Below, piece after piece: positions 25,273-36,480 of a stretch of 64,000 bases of DNA (position 1 is the first letter of the stretch; every line of letters starts with the position of its first letter). The notes beneath the pieces are model-generated. The model was not told the origin of the DNA, did no database searches, and worked only from the letters and a program-made list of their open reading frames with translations. This stretch comes from Xiphophorus maculatus (taxonomy: Eukaryota; Chordata; Actinopteri; Cyprinodontiformes; Poeciliidae): NCBI RefSeq assembly GCF_002775205.1, contig NC_036450.1:8678479-8742478 (forward strand), given 5' to 3'. Made by a program: the position numbers and the translations under genes.

Positions 25273-26028
25273 GCCAATTCAACCATCTCATTCTCTGCTA
25301 ATATAAATATTTCAACACCGCACACTCTCAAAGTGCTCTAATCTCCACTTCTTTCAGTCTGAATAATGAATGCAATAAAAACTCATACCACTGCCCTCAG
25401 CAGTGCCTCAAACTGCCCCGAGCCTGATCTGGATATGAGACCCAAGCAGTTGTAAGTTGGATTGGATAATTAGAAAAAAAGATGAGTAAAGAGGTTTTAG
25501 GAAAGAGTGGCTGGAAAAAAAAGGGATGGAACAGATTTCAGCAGTGAGATAACTGAAACTGGACCTTATAGTCAGGAGGCAAAGGGAGCAAAAGGACAAG
25601 TGACAGAAGAAGGTACAGGGAGAAAAATGATCCTTCAAGGGACAATGTGTCCATCTTCCTAATGGAGCTTGATTAAGGTTTTGTTCCTGATGAAAAGGCC
25701 AGTTTGTCATTGTGACCTGGCTGAACGCTCTGTGGTCAGGTGTAATTCTTTTAATTATTAATATGGATTTGGCTGTCCTAAAATAATTGATTATGGTCAC
25801 AAAGAAAAAAAAATAATAATCCTGTTTGGAGGACAAAGATTTGGAGTTTTATGGTTCCTATTCAATAATTGCAGGTATGCAATGCTGCACAAACGTTTAC
25901 ATAAATTCAAAATCAGCATGACATTTAATAACGCTTTTCGCTGTTTCCAACGAGGCGATTTTAAAGGAATCACAAAAATACGCGTGACATTTCATTTATC
26001 CCTATGAATAAAACAAACAAAAAAAAAG

Positions 26029-26094
26029 GTTTCAATTTCCTTCCATTTCCAGTTGGTCTATCACATAAAATCGCAATAAAATACATTAAAGTGT
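26029..26094 (+). mobile_element. Fragment resembling the 3' end of a Tc1-like element
   Basis: The string 'ttggtctatcacataaaat' followed by 'caataaaatacatt' is the typical near-terminal sequence of the Tc1 family present elsewhere in the window, where it appears in inverse form at about 48440. No terminal repeat is preserved at its outer edge. Confidence 0.5.
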
Positions 26095-26449
26095 CTGTTT
26101 GCAATAGTAAAAAAAGTTCAAGAGGTATGGATGTATTTTTTTCCCACGTCACTGTAGCCTCAGCCCAGACCGTAAGCACTACTGGCTGCATTTACTACAC
26201 TGACTTTCCGTTCAGGCACTGTGGCCAACCTCCCCTGGATTTAAAGCGCAGCTTTTTTTTTCGTCTCTACGCAGAATCAGACGTCACTCTGCAAGAATCG
26301 GCAATTAATTGGCCAACGCGGAAATAACATCAACCGTGCATAAACAGACGCCGTTATTCTCGGAGAACTATCCAGTTGCAGACGTTTGCTTTTCCACAAC
26401 AAAAGCTTTTTTAAAAATAATAATTAAAAAAAAAAAGCCGGATAGCGCA

Positions 26450-26849
26450 CATGCGGTAGGAGGATAAAACACTGGGAAGGAAGCCGGAGGAGATCCAGAG
26501 AAGAAAAGAAAAAAAGAGAGCGGGATCTAAGCGGGGCTAGAGGCGCAACCTGGAGCGACGCTACTACAAAAATCTGACCTCGACCTTCTAGGACGCTGCT
26601 CGAAAGTGGTCGTTGGGGAAGAAATGGCGAAATTCCTCCCCTTCTCCCATGCTGTTTCTCCAGCGCACATGTTGCCCAGGCTACTGGTGCTGCTGATCAG
26701 GAGGATGTTTGCGTAGGAGTGTTATATTTTTCTGCAGATCAGTCTGCACTGTTTCAACAACTCTAGCCGAGCGGTTGATGGACTCGTGCGCTGCTGAGCA
26801 CATCTGTCAGATAAAACGTCGTTATCACCGGAAACCGGTTCGCTTTCTT

Positions 26850-26880
<31 letters not shown>

Positions 26881-27300
26881 CATTTGAAACCTTTTTGATT
26901 TTGCTCCTATATATTTTTTTCGTATACTCCTGTCTGGAATTGAGCCAAATCAAAGAAAAAAATAATTTTCATCTCAAGAGAGTGTGAAGGAAGCTGGTCT
27001 ACTGGAAACGATTAAGGAAATAAGCCTGGACCTTTGCATCTTTTGTCTGTATTTTTTTTTATTAATGAATGACAGTCAGAGAGGATTGGGCCCTGTTGAG
27101 GGTTATGTTTGCTTTCAGTTCAGAGTTGAAACTCTTTCAAAAGCAAAACAAAGATTTTGTATTCTCTTTCTATTCTTCCAATTGATTTTTTTTTTTTTTT
27201 TTTTTGGCCATTGCTCAGATTTTTTGTTTGAATAACTGAAGTCAACTAGGAGCGAAAACTGCCCTGGATGTGACCCAAAGAATTCATCTTATCTCTGAAG
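26450..27300 (+). promoter_or_regulatory. fam163b: Probable fam163b promoter and non-coding first exon
   Basis: This is the GC- and CpG-richest patch between the dbh start and the fam163b coding exons, most clearly at about 26440-26830. FAM163 genes carry a non-coding first exon, and the fam163b ATG exon at 44691 begins with an acceptor and only 23 bases of leader, so an upstream exon is required. A strong donor, CTGAAG/GTAACC, occurs at 27300/27301. The block also holds a long T-run at 26852-26879. The exact start site cannot be read, and the patch could instead serve an unrecognised transcript. Confidence 0.4.
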
Positions 27301-28837
27301 GTAACCATGCATGCATAGATAGGTAGAGAGTTCAGCACCATGGATAGAACCACTTACTTGTCTTTTTGAGTGTTTTCAAACGGTCTACTGAAACCATGAG
27401 CAATGTCAGTGAATATATAGGCCCAAACCAAAGATATAAACAGATGGGAGAGTGAGCATAAAGGCAAGGGACAGGTTTCTGCGCTCTCCATGAAGCACTT
27501 GCTGCCTGGCTAGGCACGCCACACGCTGACAAAACCGCATGGCTTGTGAGCCAGAACTTCTGTCACCAACTGTTAGGAACGGTTGCAATCCAAGTTGTTC
27601 AGCTGAAGGTATTTTTAGTCAGACAGGGCAAGAATGCATATCAAGAAGCATTAATGTCGCTCAAATAAAAAAAAAAAGAGAGAGAGAAACAGTTCTGTAA
27701 ATGTTGGTAAAATCACAGCATAGGTTTAGAGGGAGGGGGTTAGTACAGGATGCAATCCATCACCTACTGAGTGTATTGGAAACATTTTTGATACATAGCG
27801 CAGTGACTGACCAGATGATATGTCAGCCAACAAGCACATTTCTAAAGGCTGAGATGCAGTTTACACTTTAAGATATTTCTAAAATTCAAACAAATATTTT
27901 CTTTGGCTCTATCTCCTCTTGTGATGATGGTGGGATATAGCCACTCAATCTAAACTTCACACTTAAAAAATAAAGCAGAAACAAATCTGCTTTTCACAAT
28001 CTAAGCCAACAAAATCAACAGAAAGCAAAACAGAACCACTGAAATAAAATCCTTTGATGCTGTTTATAATTATACAAAGGCTAGAATTTGCGTTGCAGTA
28101 CAGCTAACTGTTAGAGGAAGTTACAAAAGTCAAATTTTAATGCTTTAAAATTATAATTAAGTAAAATAGGCCACTTTTTTATCAATAACATTTAAACAAC
28201 AGGGACCCTGTGCGGTGTTATGCAAAAATAAGCTGCTGCTGAGGTTCAGTAAGCTGTTCAGCTTCAACACCCGTCAGCAGAATGCACTGAAGTATGTGAT
28301 GGCCTTCAACTGAAGTGATGCACAGTGGCACTAGTAACATGTGTTCTTCTTATGCCTTATGTGATAGTTTATGATCCATGTGACAGCCATTAAAAAGATA
28401 TTACAATCATTGTAATATGGTGTTTTAAATATTAATTTTACTGAGGGCATTGATATAATCTGTACCCTTAGCAATATTTTCCAAAACTAATAATTTGTGC
28501 TTCATATGCACCTCACATCTACATGCAAACAGAGTCCTTGCTGATATTTTAAAAAACTAGTAAAAAGGAAAGAAATCCAGAGATTAAAGATAAGATAGTA
28601 GCCCGGTTTGCTCAGACACATGATCACTTTCAGTGATAGAAACCACAACAATGATGCGGCTGTTTTTGTTTGTTTGTCCTGACTGTTTTCAAGCTGAAAA
28701 AATAATAGACCAAAAGAAAAGGATCAACAGAGTCAAATCAGACATGAGCTGCAGCTGTTTTGAGAGAATTGTTTTAAAATATCTTTAAGCATTGCTTTAG
28801 GAAGGCTCCATATCTTCCTTATCTGAATTTTCAATCC

Positions 28838-29185
28838 AATTGAATGTATTTATATAGCACCAATTTAAGCTCAAAATAAGTTACATATGTTCCAACAGCA
28901 TTCGAGTTTAGATAATTATTTCCACTGGTGAAAAGTTTTCTGTCTAAGGAAGCCCAGATGGTTGCATCAAGTCACTGACTTTGGAGCAATCTCTCCCAGA
29001 ACCAGCATGCAGTGACAGGACACAGTCAATTCCATTGCGTTTTGACTTTGCAGCCGTCCGTCACTGAGCGTGCATGTAGCATAAGTGGAGAGGAGAACTC
29101 TCCCTTCAGAGGAAGAAACCTCCTGTAGAACTTGGCTCAGTAAGAGCAGCTGTCTGCTGCAAACAGCTGGGGGTTTGACGAGAAA
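28838..29185 (+). repeat. Teleost interspersed repeat, family not determined
   Basis: It begins with a 'tttatatagcacca' block and ends with 'gaagaaacctcctgtagaac', 'ggctcagtaagagc' and a 'ctgggggtt' block. I recognise this string order as a common fish repeat, but cannot place it as a SINE or a non-autonomous DNA transposon. It lies in the presumed fam163b intron. Confidence 0.55.
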
Positions 29186-30000
29186 CGTTCATGCGTTGAT
29201 GTTAATGCCACCGATTACTGGTGCAGCATGAATATCACAGCATTTTTACTTTGAATTTATCAGCATGAACAAACAGTTGATTGAAGATGTATATCCATAG
29301 GGGAGCATAATTATTGTAAATGTTTGCTCTGACTATGTGTTACGACATTGTCAACTATTTTACCTATTTAAGGTATTTTAAGATTATACTTGAAAGTAAA
29401 ACCGACAACCATGTCACGATGACAGGCTTACATTCATTGTAATTACATTTTTTCGTAGACTGAAAATGTATTAATGACACCCACACTCCTAAAAACGTTG
29501 TCATCTTGCATGTTGTGACTAACCAACAAATAATAGAACAAAGCAGGGGCAAAATATATCCATTGCCTCAAGGAAATCCACCTCTATTTATGTTTAACCT
29601 ATATTAGAGGCATATGGTAGCCAGCCTTGACCCCACGGTCTGTTTTCAATTATCACTGTCTGAGAAAATATTAACCATGATTTACGTTCTCAGAACTCAA
29701 ATCACTTTAGAAAAATACTTTCGATCTATGGTAATGAAAGTGGTTGTCAAATGCAATGACTCACCACTACCTAGTTGATGCGCTTTTGGCTTTACAATCT
29801 TTAATTTGATGATGCATCATTTGAAGTTTTTTTGTAGAATGAAAGGTCGATGAATCATAACATGTTTCTCATTAATAATGGTGAAAGTCTACTGCTCTAC
29901 TATGTATGTATGTATGGATTAGATGACCAAAGAACTATAAAAGGCAAGGAGGGGTTTGTGTTCCCATGGTGACTCTCTCAATGATTCTCAGGTCACCCCA

Positions 30001-30032
30001 GGCCTCTTGGGAGATAAATCTCCCAAGAGGCC
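30001..30032. repeat. Perfect 14-base inverted repeat with four-base loop
   Basis: GGCCTCTTGGGAGA at 30001-30014 and its exact complement at 30019-30032 enclose TAAA. It is much more GC-rich than its surroundings. As RNA on either strand it would form a very stable stem. Confidence 0.9.
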
Positions 30033-30446
30033 TGTTATGTTATGTCTTTAACATATTTCTGTTATAGACAGTCTTGATTTTTCCTTGGAGCCTGACTTGA
30101 AGGTGTGGTGCATCTACCTGCTGTTCTACCAGCTTCCAGTCTATTTACCAGGACAGAAAAAAATGAGAAGAGGGAGAGAGGGAAGCTGAAGGACAAACAG
30201 AAGGAGGAAAAACACATTTCCAAGACAGATGGGTGATGAGAAAACATCAGGAAGGGATGTGGAGGAGAATAAGGAAGGTTTTAAAAGTGATAAAAAAAAT
30301 TTTAATTAGTGGGTAACATATTCAGATTTTTGTAATTATTTTAACCTAACTGGGTTAAAAACGCACTCTTGGTACTCCTTGTTGGGAGAGTGGAGAGGAT
30401 AGATTGAAACTGGGGGGAAGGGAACATGTCTGCTCACTGATCATGT

Positions 30447-30545
30447 TAAACAGTCACCACCCGCTCCTCCTCCCCCTCTTCCCCTTCACCACCACCCATC
30501 TCTTCACTCCACCCCCTCAGCACCACGCTTTCCCCCCTCGCAGCT
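30447..30545. repeat. C-rich polypyrimidine tract
   Basis: About 100 bases on the + strand consist mostly of C and T with CCACC, CCCCCTC and CCCCCC runs. The other strand has matching G-runs. It sits in the presumed fam163b intron. No coding meaning is apparent. Confidence 0.7.
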
Positions 30546-32414
30546 ACACCCTGACGTGCTCACTCATCAGTTGTGCACAGACGGATGTGCTCAGACCCCC
30601 AGAAGTGACCAGCACACGAGCATGTCTGTGCAGAGAATCTATTGGTCGCCTGACCTCATCCCACTGAGTGATTGTTTAAAAAAAAGGAAAAAAATCTGAT
30701 GTTTACTCCAAAGGGAGGTGGGGATGGAGAGCATTTGGTCAGAGGGCGTGGAAAAACAGGCTGTTTCCCTTCATCCCTCTTGAGTTTCTTCCATTGCCTC
30801 TTTGCTGCGCTCGTCTGCTGTAATTTATTTAGTTATCTTAGTTCTTTGTTAAATTTGAGTAAAAATACAATTTTGATTTAAAAATAACCATTTGCTTTAA
30901 ATGATCTAGTCTTATTAAATGTTGTCAGGATGAAATCTTTAAGCCTTAATAATTCATCAAAACCTTTTTTACACATTTGTAGCATGCAGAATTTCACATA
31001 ATCAAAAAATAACAAAATATGTTTCCATCAATTTTGCGTATTATAAATACATAATCCAAATTGTAGCTATATTACATTATGATGTGAAACTGAAATCGAC
31101 TGAAACCAGAGCTTCTTTGTTTTGAAAACATCCCTTAACCCTCTGAAATCTGACAACGAATATTAACTGAAATCACAGGACATGGTTTATCTTTATACTG
31201 TTTTTTGTGCACATATGTGCATATTACATAATAAATACTAAAGTGAGATAATATATTACTCAGGCTAAGTTTACACTTTTAATTGAATAACACCACATTC
31301 ATTTTGAAAAAGCCCAAGGGTATTCTCATTATTAATTTCATGGTCCAAATCATTTTTTCCAAGGCTTATCAACAGAGCCCACGGTTTATAGCTTTAAATC
31401 TGAAACATAAAAGTTGCAAATGTCAGCATGGTCCCTTTTTGGGGAGAGATGTAATTAGAATAAAAATACAAAACAAAATACCCAGACGCCCAGGTGGTCT
31501 TCATAAAAATAAAAAAAAACAGTAATTCATAAACTTCTCTGTTTAGCTCATGATTCATTTTTGTCCCTCTTTGCCGTTTGCACATGAATCTTTTTATTTA
31601 TCAGCTTAGAGCAAGCTGGGGAAAGTTGGTGCAAATAAAACTACTTTAAAAGCATAAACCACCCACTCAAAACCTGAAACTGTAATGGCAAAATGTCAGT
31701 CTGTAATAGAACTGTAGTCATAGAAACTGAAGATCAGCTCATACTGTTGCTCATGCCGCCTCTGGAGCGCTGACCATTAGTTGTAACAGCCAAGCAATCA
31801 ACAGATTTTGAAAACACTCCCAAAACATTTCTATTTTTAAATTTTCTCCGTCCATTTTTGTCTTCTGATTCAATTTTTTTTTCACCATGTTCCATATCCG
31901 TTCTGTTAATTTATCCTTTTTTAAGGGTTTCTTACTTTTCTTTTTGTTGGTTTCATGTTTTGTAATATGAATAGTGCATCAGCTATTCTTAATCACAGAC
32001 AAACATGCATCCGGTTTTATCTCAGGATTGGAGCATGCAGCTGCATGCATGCACAGGTTAATAGGAAACTATGTCTGCTTTTTGCATGCATAGACAATGT
32101 CAAATGCATATTCTGACAAAGTCACATTCTGGCTTTATGTGAAATGTGGCTTTAATCATTAAACTAAAAGGCAAATTAACTCCCTATGACTGGATGATGC
32201 CTTGAAACAACATTTTAAATTCAATTTAAATCTAACAAACTGTGCAGAATTAAGTAAGTTTTTAGAAACTAATTTTCACATCTTATTCAATTTTGTATAC
32301 GTTTGCACAAAGAGAAACATTATACATGTGTCTAAATGTGAAGGAATGGCATCCATTTTGTGGAAAGAAAGTATGGTCATGTTCCTAAAGTGCTGCTTTT
32401 GGTATTCCCCTGCT

Positions 32415-32446
32415 TTAACACTAGCATTACCAGATGCTAGTGTTAA
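32415..32446. repeat. Perfect 12-base inverted repeat
   Basis: TTAACACTAGCA at 32415-32426 pairs with 32435-32446 across an eight-base loop. It lies about 150 bases before the repeat at 32590-32880, and there is no sign that the two are related. Confidence 0.8.
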
Positions 32447-32589
32447 TATAGCGTCTCCTTTTGTGTATTTTTCCTTATGATCTGAACTTAGTTCCATGAG
32501 CGTCCCCAAGTGGCCAAATATTTATTTACTGAATTAATTAGAATGTATGTCAGTGCTACTAAGGAGCTGTTCTGACTTTTCAGCACCCA

Positions 32590-32880
32590 GAATTGAGTTG
32601 AAACTTTATCAGTGCAGATATCAGTAGGTTGCCGGTTGAAACCTTTTGTTCCATTTGTCTCAGTTGTTGTGTCTTTGAGCAAGACACTTCACCCGTCTTG
32701 CCTTCTGTTGTTGGTCAGAGGCCCTGGTGGCACCAGTGCATGGCAGCCTTGCTTTTGTCAGACTGCACCAGGGCAGCTGTGGCTACAAAGTAACTTGCTA
32801 CAATCAGTGTGTATTGTGTGAAGAGCTTTGGAGGCCTTGGACTTGATAAAGAGCTACACAAATAAAGGCCACTTATCATT
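32590..32880 (+). mobile_element. Teleost interspersed repeat (SINE- or MITE-like)
   Basis: The order 'gagcaagacacttcacccg', 'cagggcagctgtggctaca', 'gtgtgaagagctttggagg' and 'gagctacacaaataaaggcc' then 'acttatcattt' is that of an abundant fish repeat. Its 3' part resembles the tail shared by many copies. There is no coding capacity. I do not claim a family name. Confidence 0.6.
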
Positions 32881-35219
32881 TTACCTGTTTTTATTAATTA
32901 ATTTCCCTAAATATTTGACAACTAGGGGGCACTAAAGTTTTATAAATGTTCAAATAATAAATAATAAAAATTTACTTTGACACAAAATTACCTTACTTCA
33001 TCCTTACATAGTATCCTGTAGATTCCACATCTTTCATTCCAATATGCCTCCAATTTTACACAATTCCAAAAGATACACATGCTTATATGTGATATTGCCG
33101 AATGTTTTACCAAGAGCTGCATAATTTCTTCAAGCCTCTTTTCTGCACACGTTTTGACAAGCAGGTGACAACATAAGAAATAGTTTGGCAGCATCTTTAC
33201 CTTTAGTCAGAATATCAAATGGGAGCTGGAGTTTTGTCATGTTAGACCACAGAAAAGAAAAGCCAGCCCAAAGCAATGCTACAGAGGATTTGTGATGTAA
33301 TCTGAGCTAAAATAAAAATATTAAAACTGATCATTTTAATAGATATTTTCTTTTTTTGTATTCACACTCTACATCTTTTCATCCACATGATTTAATAGTC
33401 ATGTGTCTTGGCCTACAGTACTCTACTTCTAGTTTCACTGCATTTTTTTCTTGCGGATGTAAAGGTATGTTCATGCAGATTTTCCTTACATGCTGTCATT
33501 TTGGTACATACATACATTTAGATGAAATATCAAACGACACATCCATTATGAGGGCATTGTGATCAGGTTGCATGTCCTTGAGGTAAAGAGAACCAGTGTG
33601 TGAAACTGCAAAATCATCCTGCCTCATTTTCAGCCTTCTCCCCAATTAGAAACAACTAGCTAAGCAGATATGTTCCTTTCTTATTAAAAGATTGAAAATA
33701 ATTTGTTCTATTTAGTTGAAATTGTCATGAAAATGCCATTTGGGCAGTTCAGGAAACTTATTTCAGTTTTCCAAAAGAGTCTTGCAAAAATATTGGACTG
33801 CACATTATTTCAGCTTCACATCAGCTCACAAGTCTGACAATGCTAGAAAAAAATAGATTTTCATATCATAGTACTTGTTTCATCCACACTCACAAGACAA
33901 AGCCAGCACTGACAGATGTGGGTGTACTCTTACTGTTCACTACAAACTTTTGTTTGAAACGTTGACATCTTTTCATATGCATATTTTTATAGACCATAGC
34001 AAACGGTTTACAGTATGTGACCAAATTTGAAATGACCTGTGGGGCGTAAAATGCAAAAATTCTCTCCTGAAAAGAGCAAGTGCTTTGTTGACATTGACTC
34101 AGATTGAATTTAGCAGCATGTTGCCTTACAAAGGAACAGCAAAGAGTTGCATTTAGTGGAAGGCAGTGATTTAGCTTGAGCAGTGCGAGTGAAAGATGGT
34201 ATCTATATACAATACAATTGTTGCATGTAGATAACAGTTGTATATAGATATAGATAGTGATGTACTAATCTATTAGTAAGTGTCAAAAACATGATTTGTT
34301 TTGTCAGTGTTCAGCACTTTTACCCTTTGTTTCCATGTAGCAACTATAAATGATACAGCTAGTAGTTCATTCTCTGAATCTCTCATAAGGAGCAGATTTG
34401 GCTTGTAAACCAGGAGGAGGTCTGTAAGACATCAGAGAACAGCACTGGCTATAATTTTTAATTGGACTTTATTGTTTTAGAGATCATACATTTTGTATCC
34501 TACTATTTAGTGATAACCAATTTAGATTTACATTGTTAACTGGAGAAATCTGTCTTATTGATGTCCTTCAAAGTGACATTTGCAGCTTGAATCTATCGCT
34601 AGCAGGATTGTCCTGCTTTTTGATTAAGAAAGGAAGCCAAGTTATCCACATGGTGTGAGCTGTACAGGGCTGCACAGTCAGTGCACATGTGGGAGCACTT
34701 CGAATCATAACATTGATCTGGAAGATGTAGATGCAAAACAATTGTGACAATAACCAACACATTTCAGAGCAGTTTATTTTAAGTGGATTATATCGACAGG
34801 TAAGAATCCTAATCCAAAGTATTTTCTGTTGTTTATTTCTTTTAGAAAATCATGTTCATCACCCCCCCACCCCCCCCAAAAAATTTGCATAACATGTAAC
34901 TGAAGCATCCCTTTAATCTTTATTGAGCCTCAAGTTATTCCATCATTGGATTTTTATGAATGATCTGACAGGTGCCAGTCTTTCGAATGGGAAAGACAAG
35001 AAAACATGAAATTGAAGTAAGTTTGTTCATTCATAAGTTTAAAATAGCTAAAAGAATGTAAACTGGGACATGTTGGCTTTTAGAACAGAGAGAAGCAAGG
35101 CTGATTCAGGATCCAGGTTCATTTAGCTAGCATAGACTATGAGGAGGGCGTTAAGGGAGACAAAAACTCCAACAATTTTTCAGGCAACCTTTTTGAGTTT
35201 ACCCCACCTCTGTCCTAAT

Positions 35220-35290
35220 CACTGCTACAGATCCTGCTTTACCTCAACCGTGCAAGGATAAGCGGGTTTAAACAATGGATGGATGGATTC
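35220..35290 (+). repeat. Repeat tail with GGAT tandem end
   Basis: The block 'aaggataagcgggtttaaac' followed by 'aatggatggatggatt' matches the widely scattered fish repeat tail that ends in GGAT units. The relative at 54140-54270 is in the opposite orientation. Confidence 0.5.
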
Positions 35291-36004
35291 TTGACTGAGA
35301 GGCTTTGGTTTTTGTGCCGTTTCCCTAAATAGGTTTAAAGTCAGTCCCTTTGAGCTTGTGGGCAAAAATATGAGACTAAAAATCCTGAACTTTGTCTTCA
35401 TGAATCAAAAGTACAAGCATGCTGTCAGTCAGCAGAACAGCGACTACCCTCAATTCTCTGTGATACTGAAAGAACTGAAATATCTCAGACCCCACTGCAG
35501 CCCCTGGTGGTGCCAAGATTATAGCCTGTCATCCTCAGACCAATGGTGTTATTTGCACAGCAGAGGGTAGAGCTTTGTGAAGCTGAGGGGGAGGAACAGG
35601 AAGTGCAGCATCAGACTGACAAAATGTGATTACATGGAATTATTTTGAGATGATTACAAAACTGAAAGCTTTTTTTTCCTTCCTTTAATTATTTGGAATA
35701 ACAGAACATGACTGACAGTCAATGTTTATAAAGTCAATATGTTTGATGTAAAATGTAAAAAGGAAACTGGAGATTTTTAAAAGTGTTTTGAGCCACATAG
35801 ATGTCCTAACATTGGGCGAATATGCTTTAACTGTGCTAGATCTACACAGGCATGCCAAGAGTTGCGTGACTCATAAAATACCCTAAATTTAAACCTCTTG
35901 TTTCAATGTCCTGTTAAACATGGCAAAGTTGGCTTAGACATCCACAGTATTTGGTGAATATAGGAGATTTTTGCAGAGGATACTGTACATGGCCATTTTA
36001 AAGC

Positions 36005-36480
36005 TATTCATACACCTTGAACATTTTCACATTTTATCATATTATAATCACAGTCAGAGTATTGTGGCTCACAATTGTGAAGTAGAAAGTAAGGGATGTA
36101 TATTTTTCAAAGGTTTTTCATATTAAAATCTGAGACATGCATTTGTATATAGCCCCAATTACTCTTGTGCCCCTAATTAAGATCCAGGCAATTTCCTTGA
36201 GACGTCAGCACAATAGTAAATATATTTATACTATTTTCACTTCCGTAAAGGTATTAGAGGATTGTTAGAGAACATTAGTGAAAACAGGCATCATGAAAAA
36301 AATCACCTGGCATTAGGGTCAGGAAAAGGTCAGCTAAGATCTCTGCAGACCCCACACATCCTGGATCAAACCACTTATAATGCTAAACGTTCAGCCAGAG
36401 CAACAATGGAAGTTCAAAATCAAGTGTGTCCCAGTTAAAGTCCATATATACTGTTAAAATTTTAATGTGGATTGACTACA
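36005..36480 (+). mobile_element. Decayed Tc1-like fragment
   Basis: It starts with the familiar end sequence ('attcatacaccttgaacatt', then 'ttcacattttatcatatta'), passes 'cacaattgtgaagtagaaa', and finishes with 'cagccagagcaacaatgga', which in intact copies lies well inside the transposase gene. Most of the coding part is missing, so it is an internally deleted relic. The right border is uncertain. Confidence 0.55.

Larger units (their letters stand above)
21208..26450. other. dbh upstream region and dbh-fam163b intergenic DNA
   Basis: This is the shared upstream region of two head-to-head genes. The first few hundred bases should hold the dbh 5' UTR and promoter, but I see no clear TATA box. 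A homeodomain-like TAATTGATC lies at about 21720-21728. The remainder holds a Tc1 scrap at 24465-24520, the CA microsatellite at 25193-25272 and another Tc1-end scrap at 26029-26094. I see no exon of either gene or any other gene. Confidence 0.6.

Noticed and set aside
25110..25331. Minus-strand frame with a CV-repeat peptide
   Set aside because: It is a translation of the CA microsatellite.
27332..27588. Minus-strand frames with a mixed-composition peptide (VACLARQQVLHGERRNLSL)
   Set aside because: I considered a retroelement remnant. No conserved reverse transcriptase, protease or long terminal repeat could be seen, so it is left unassigned.
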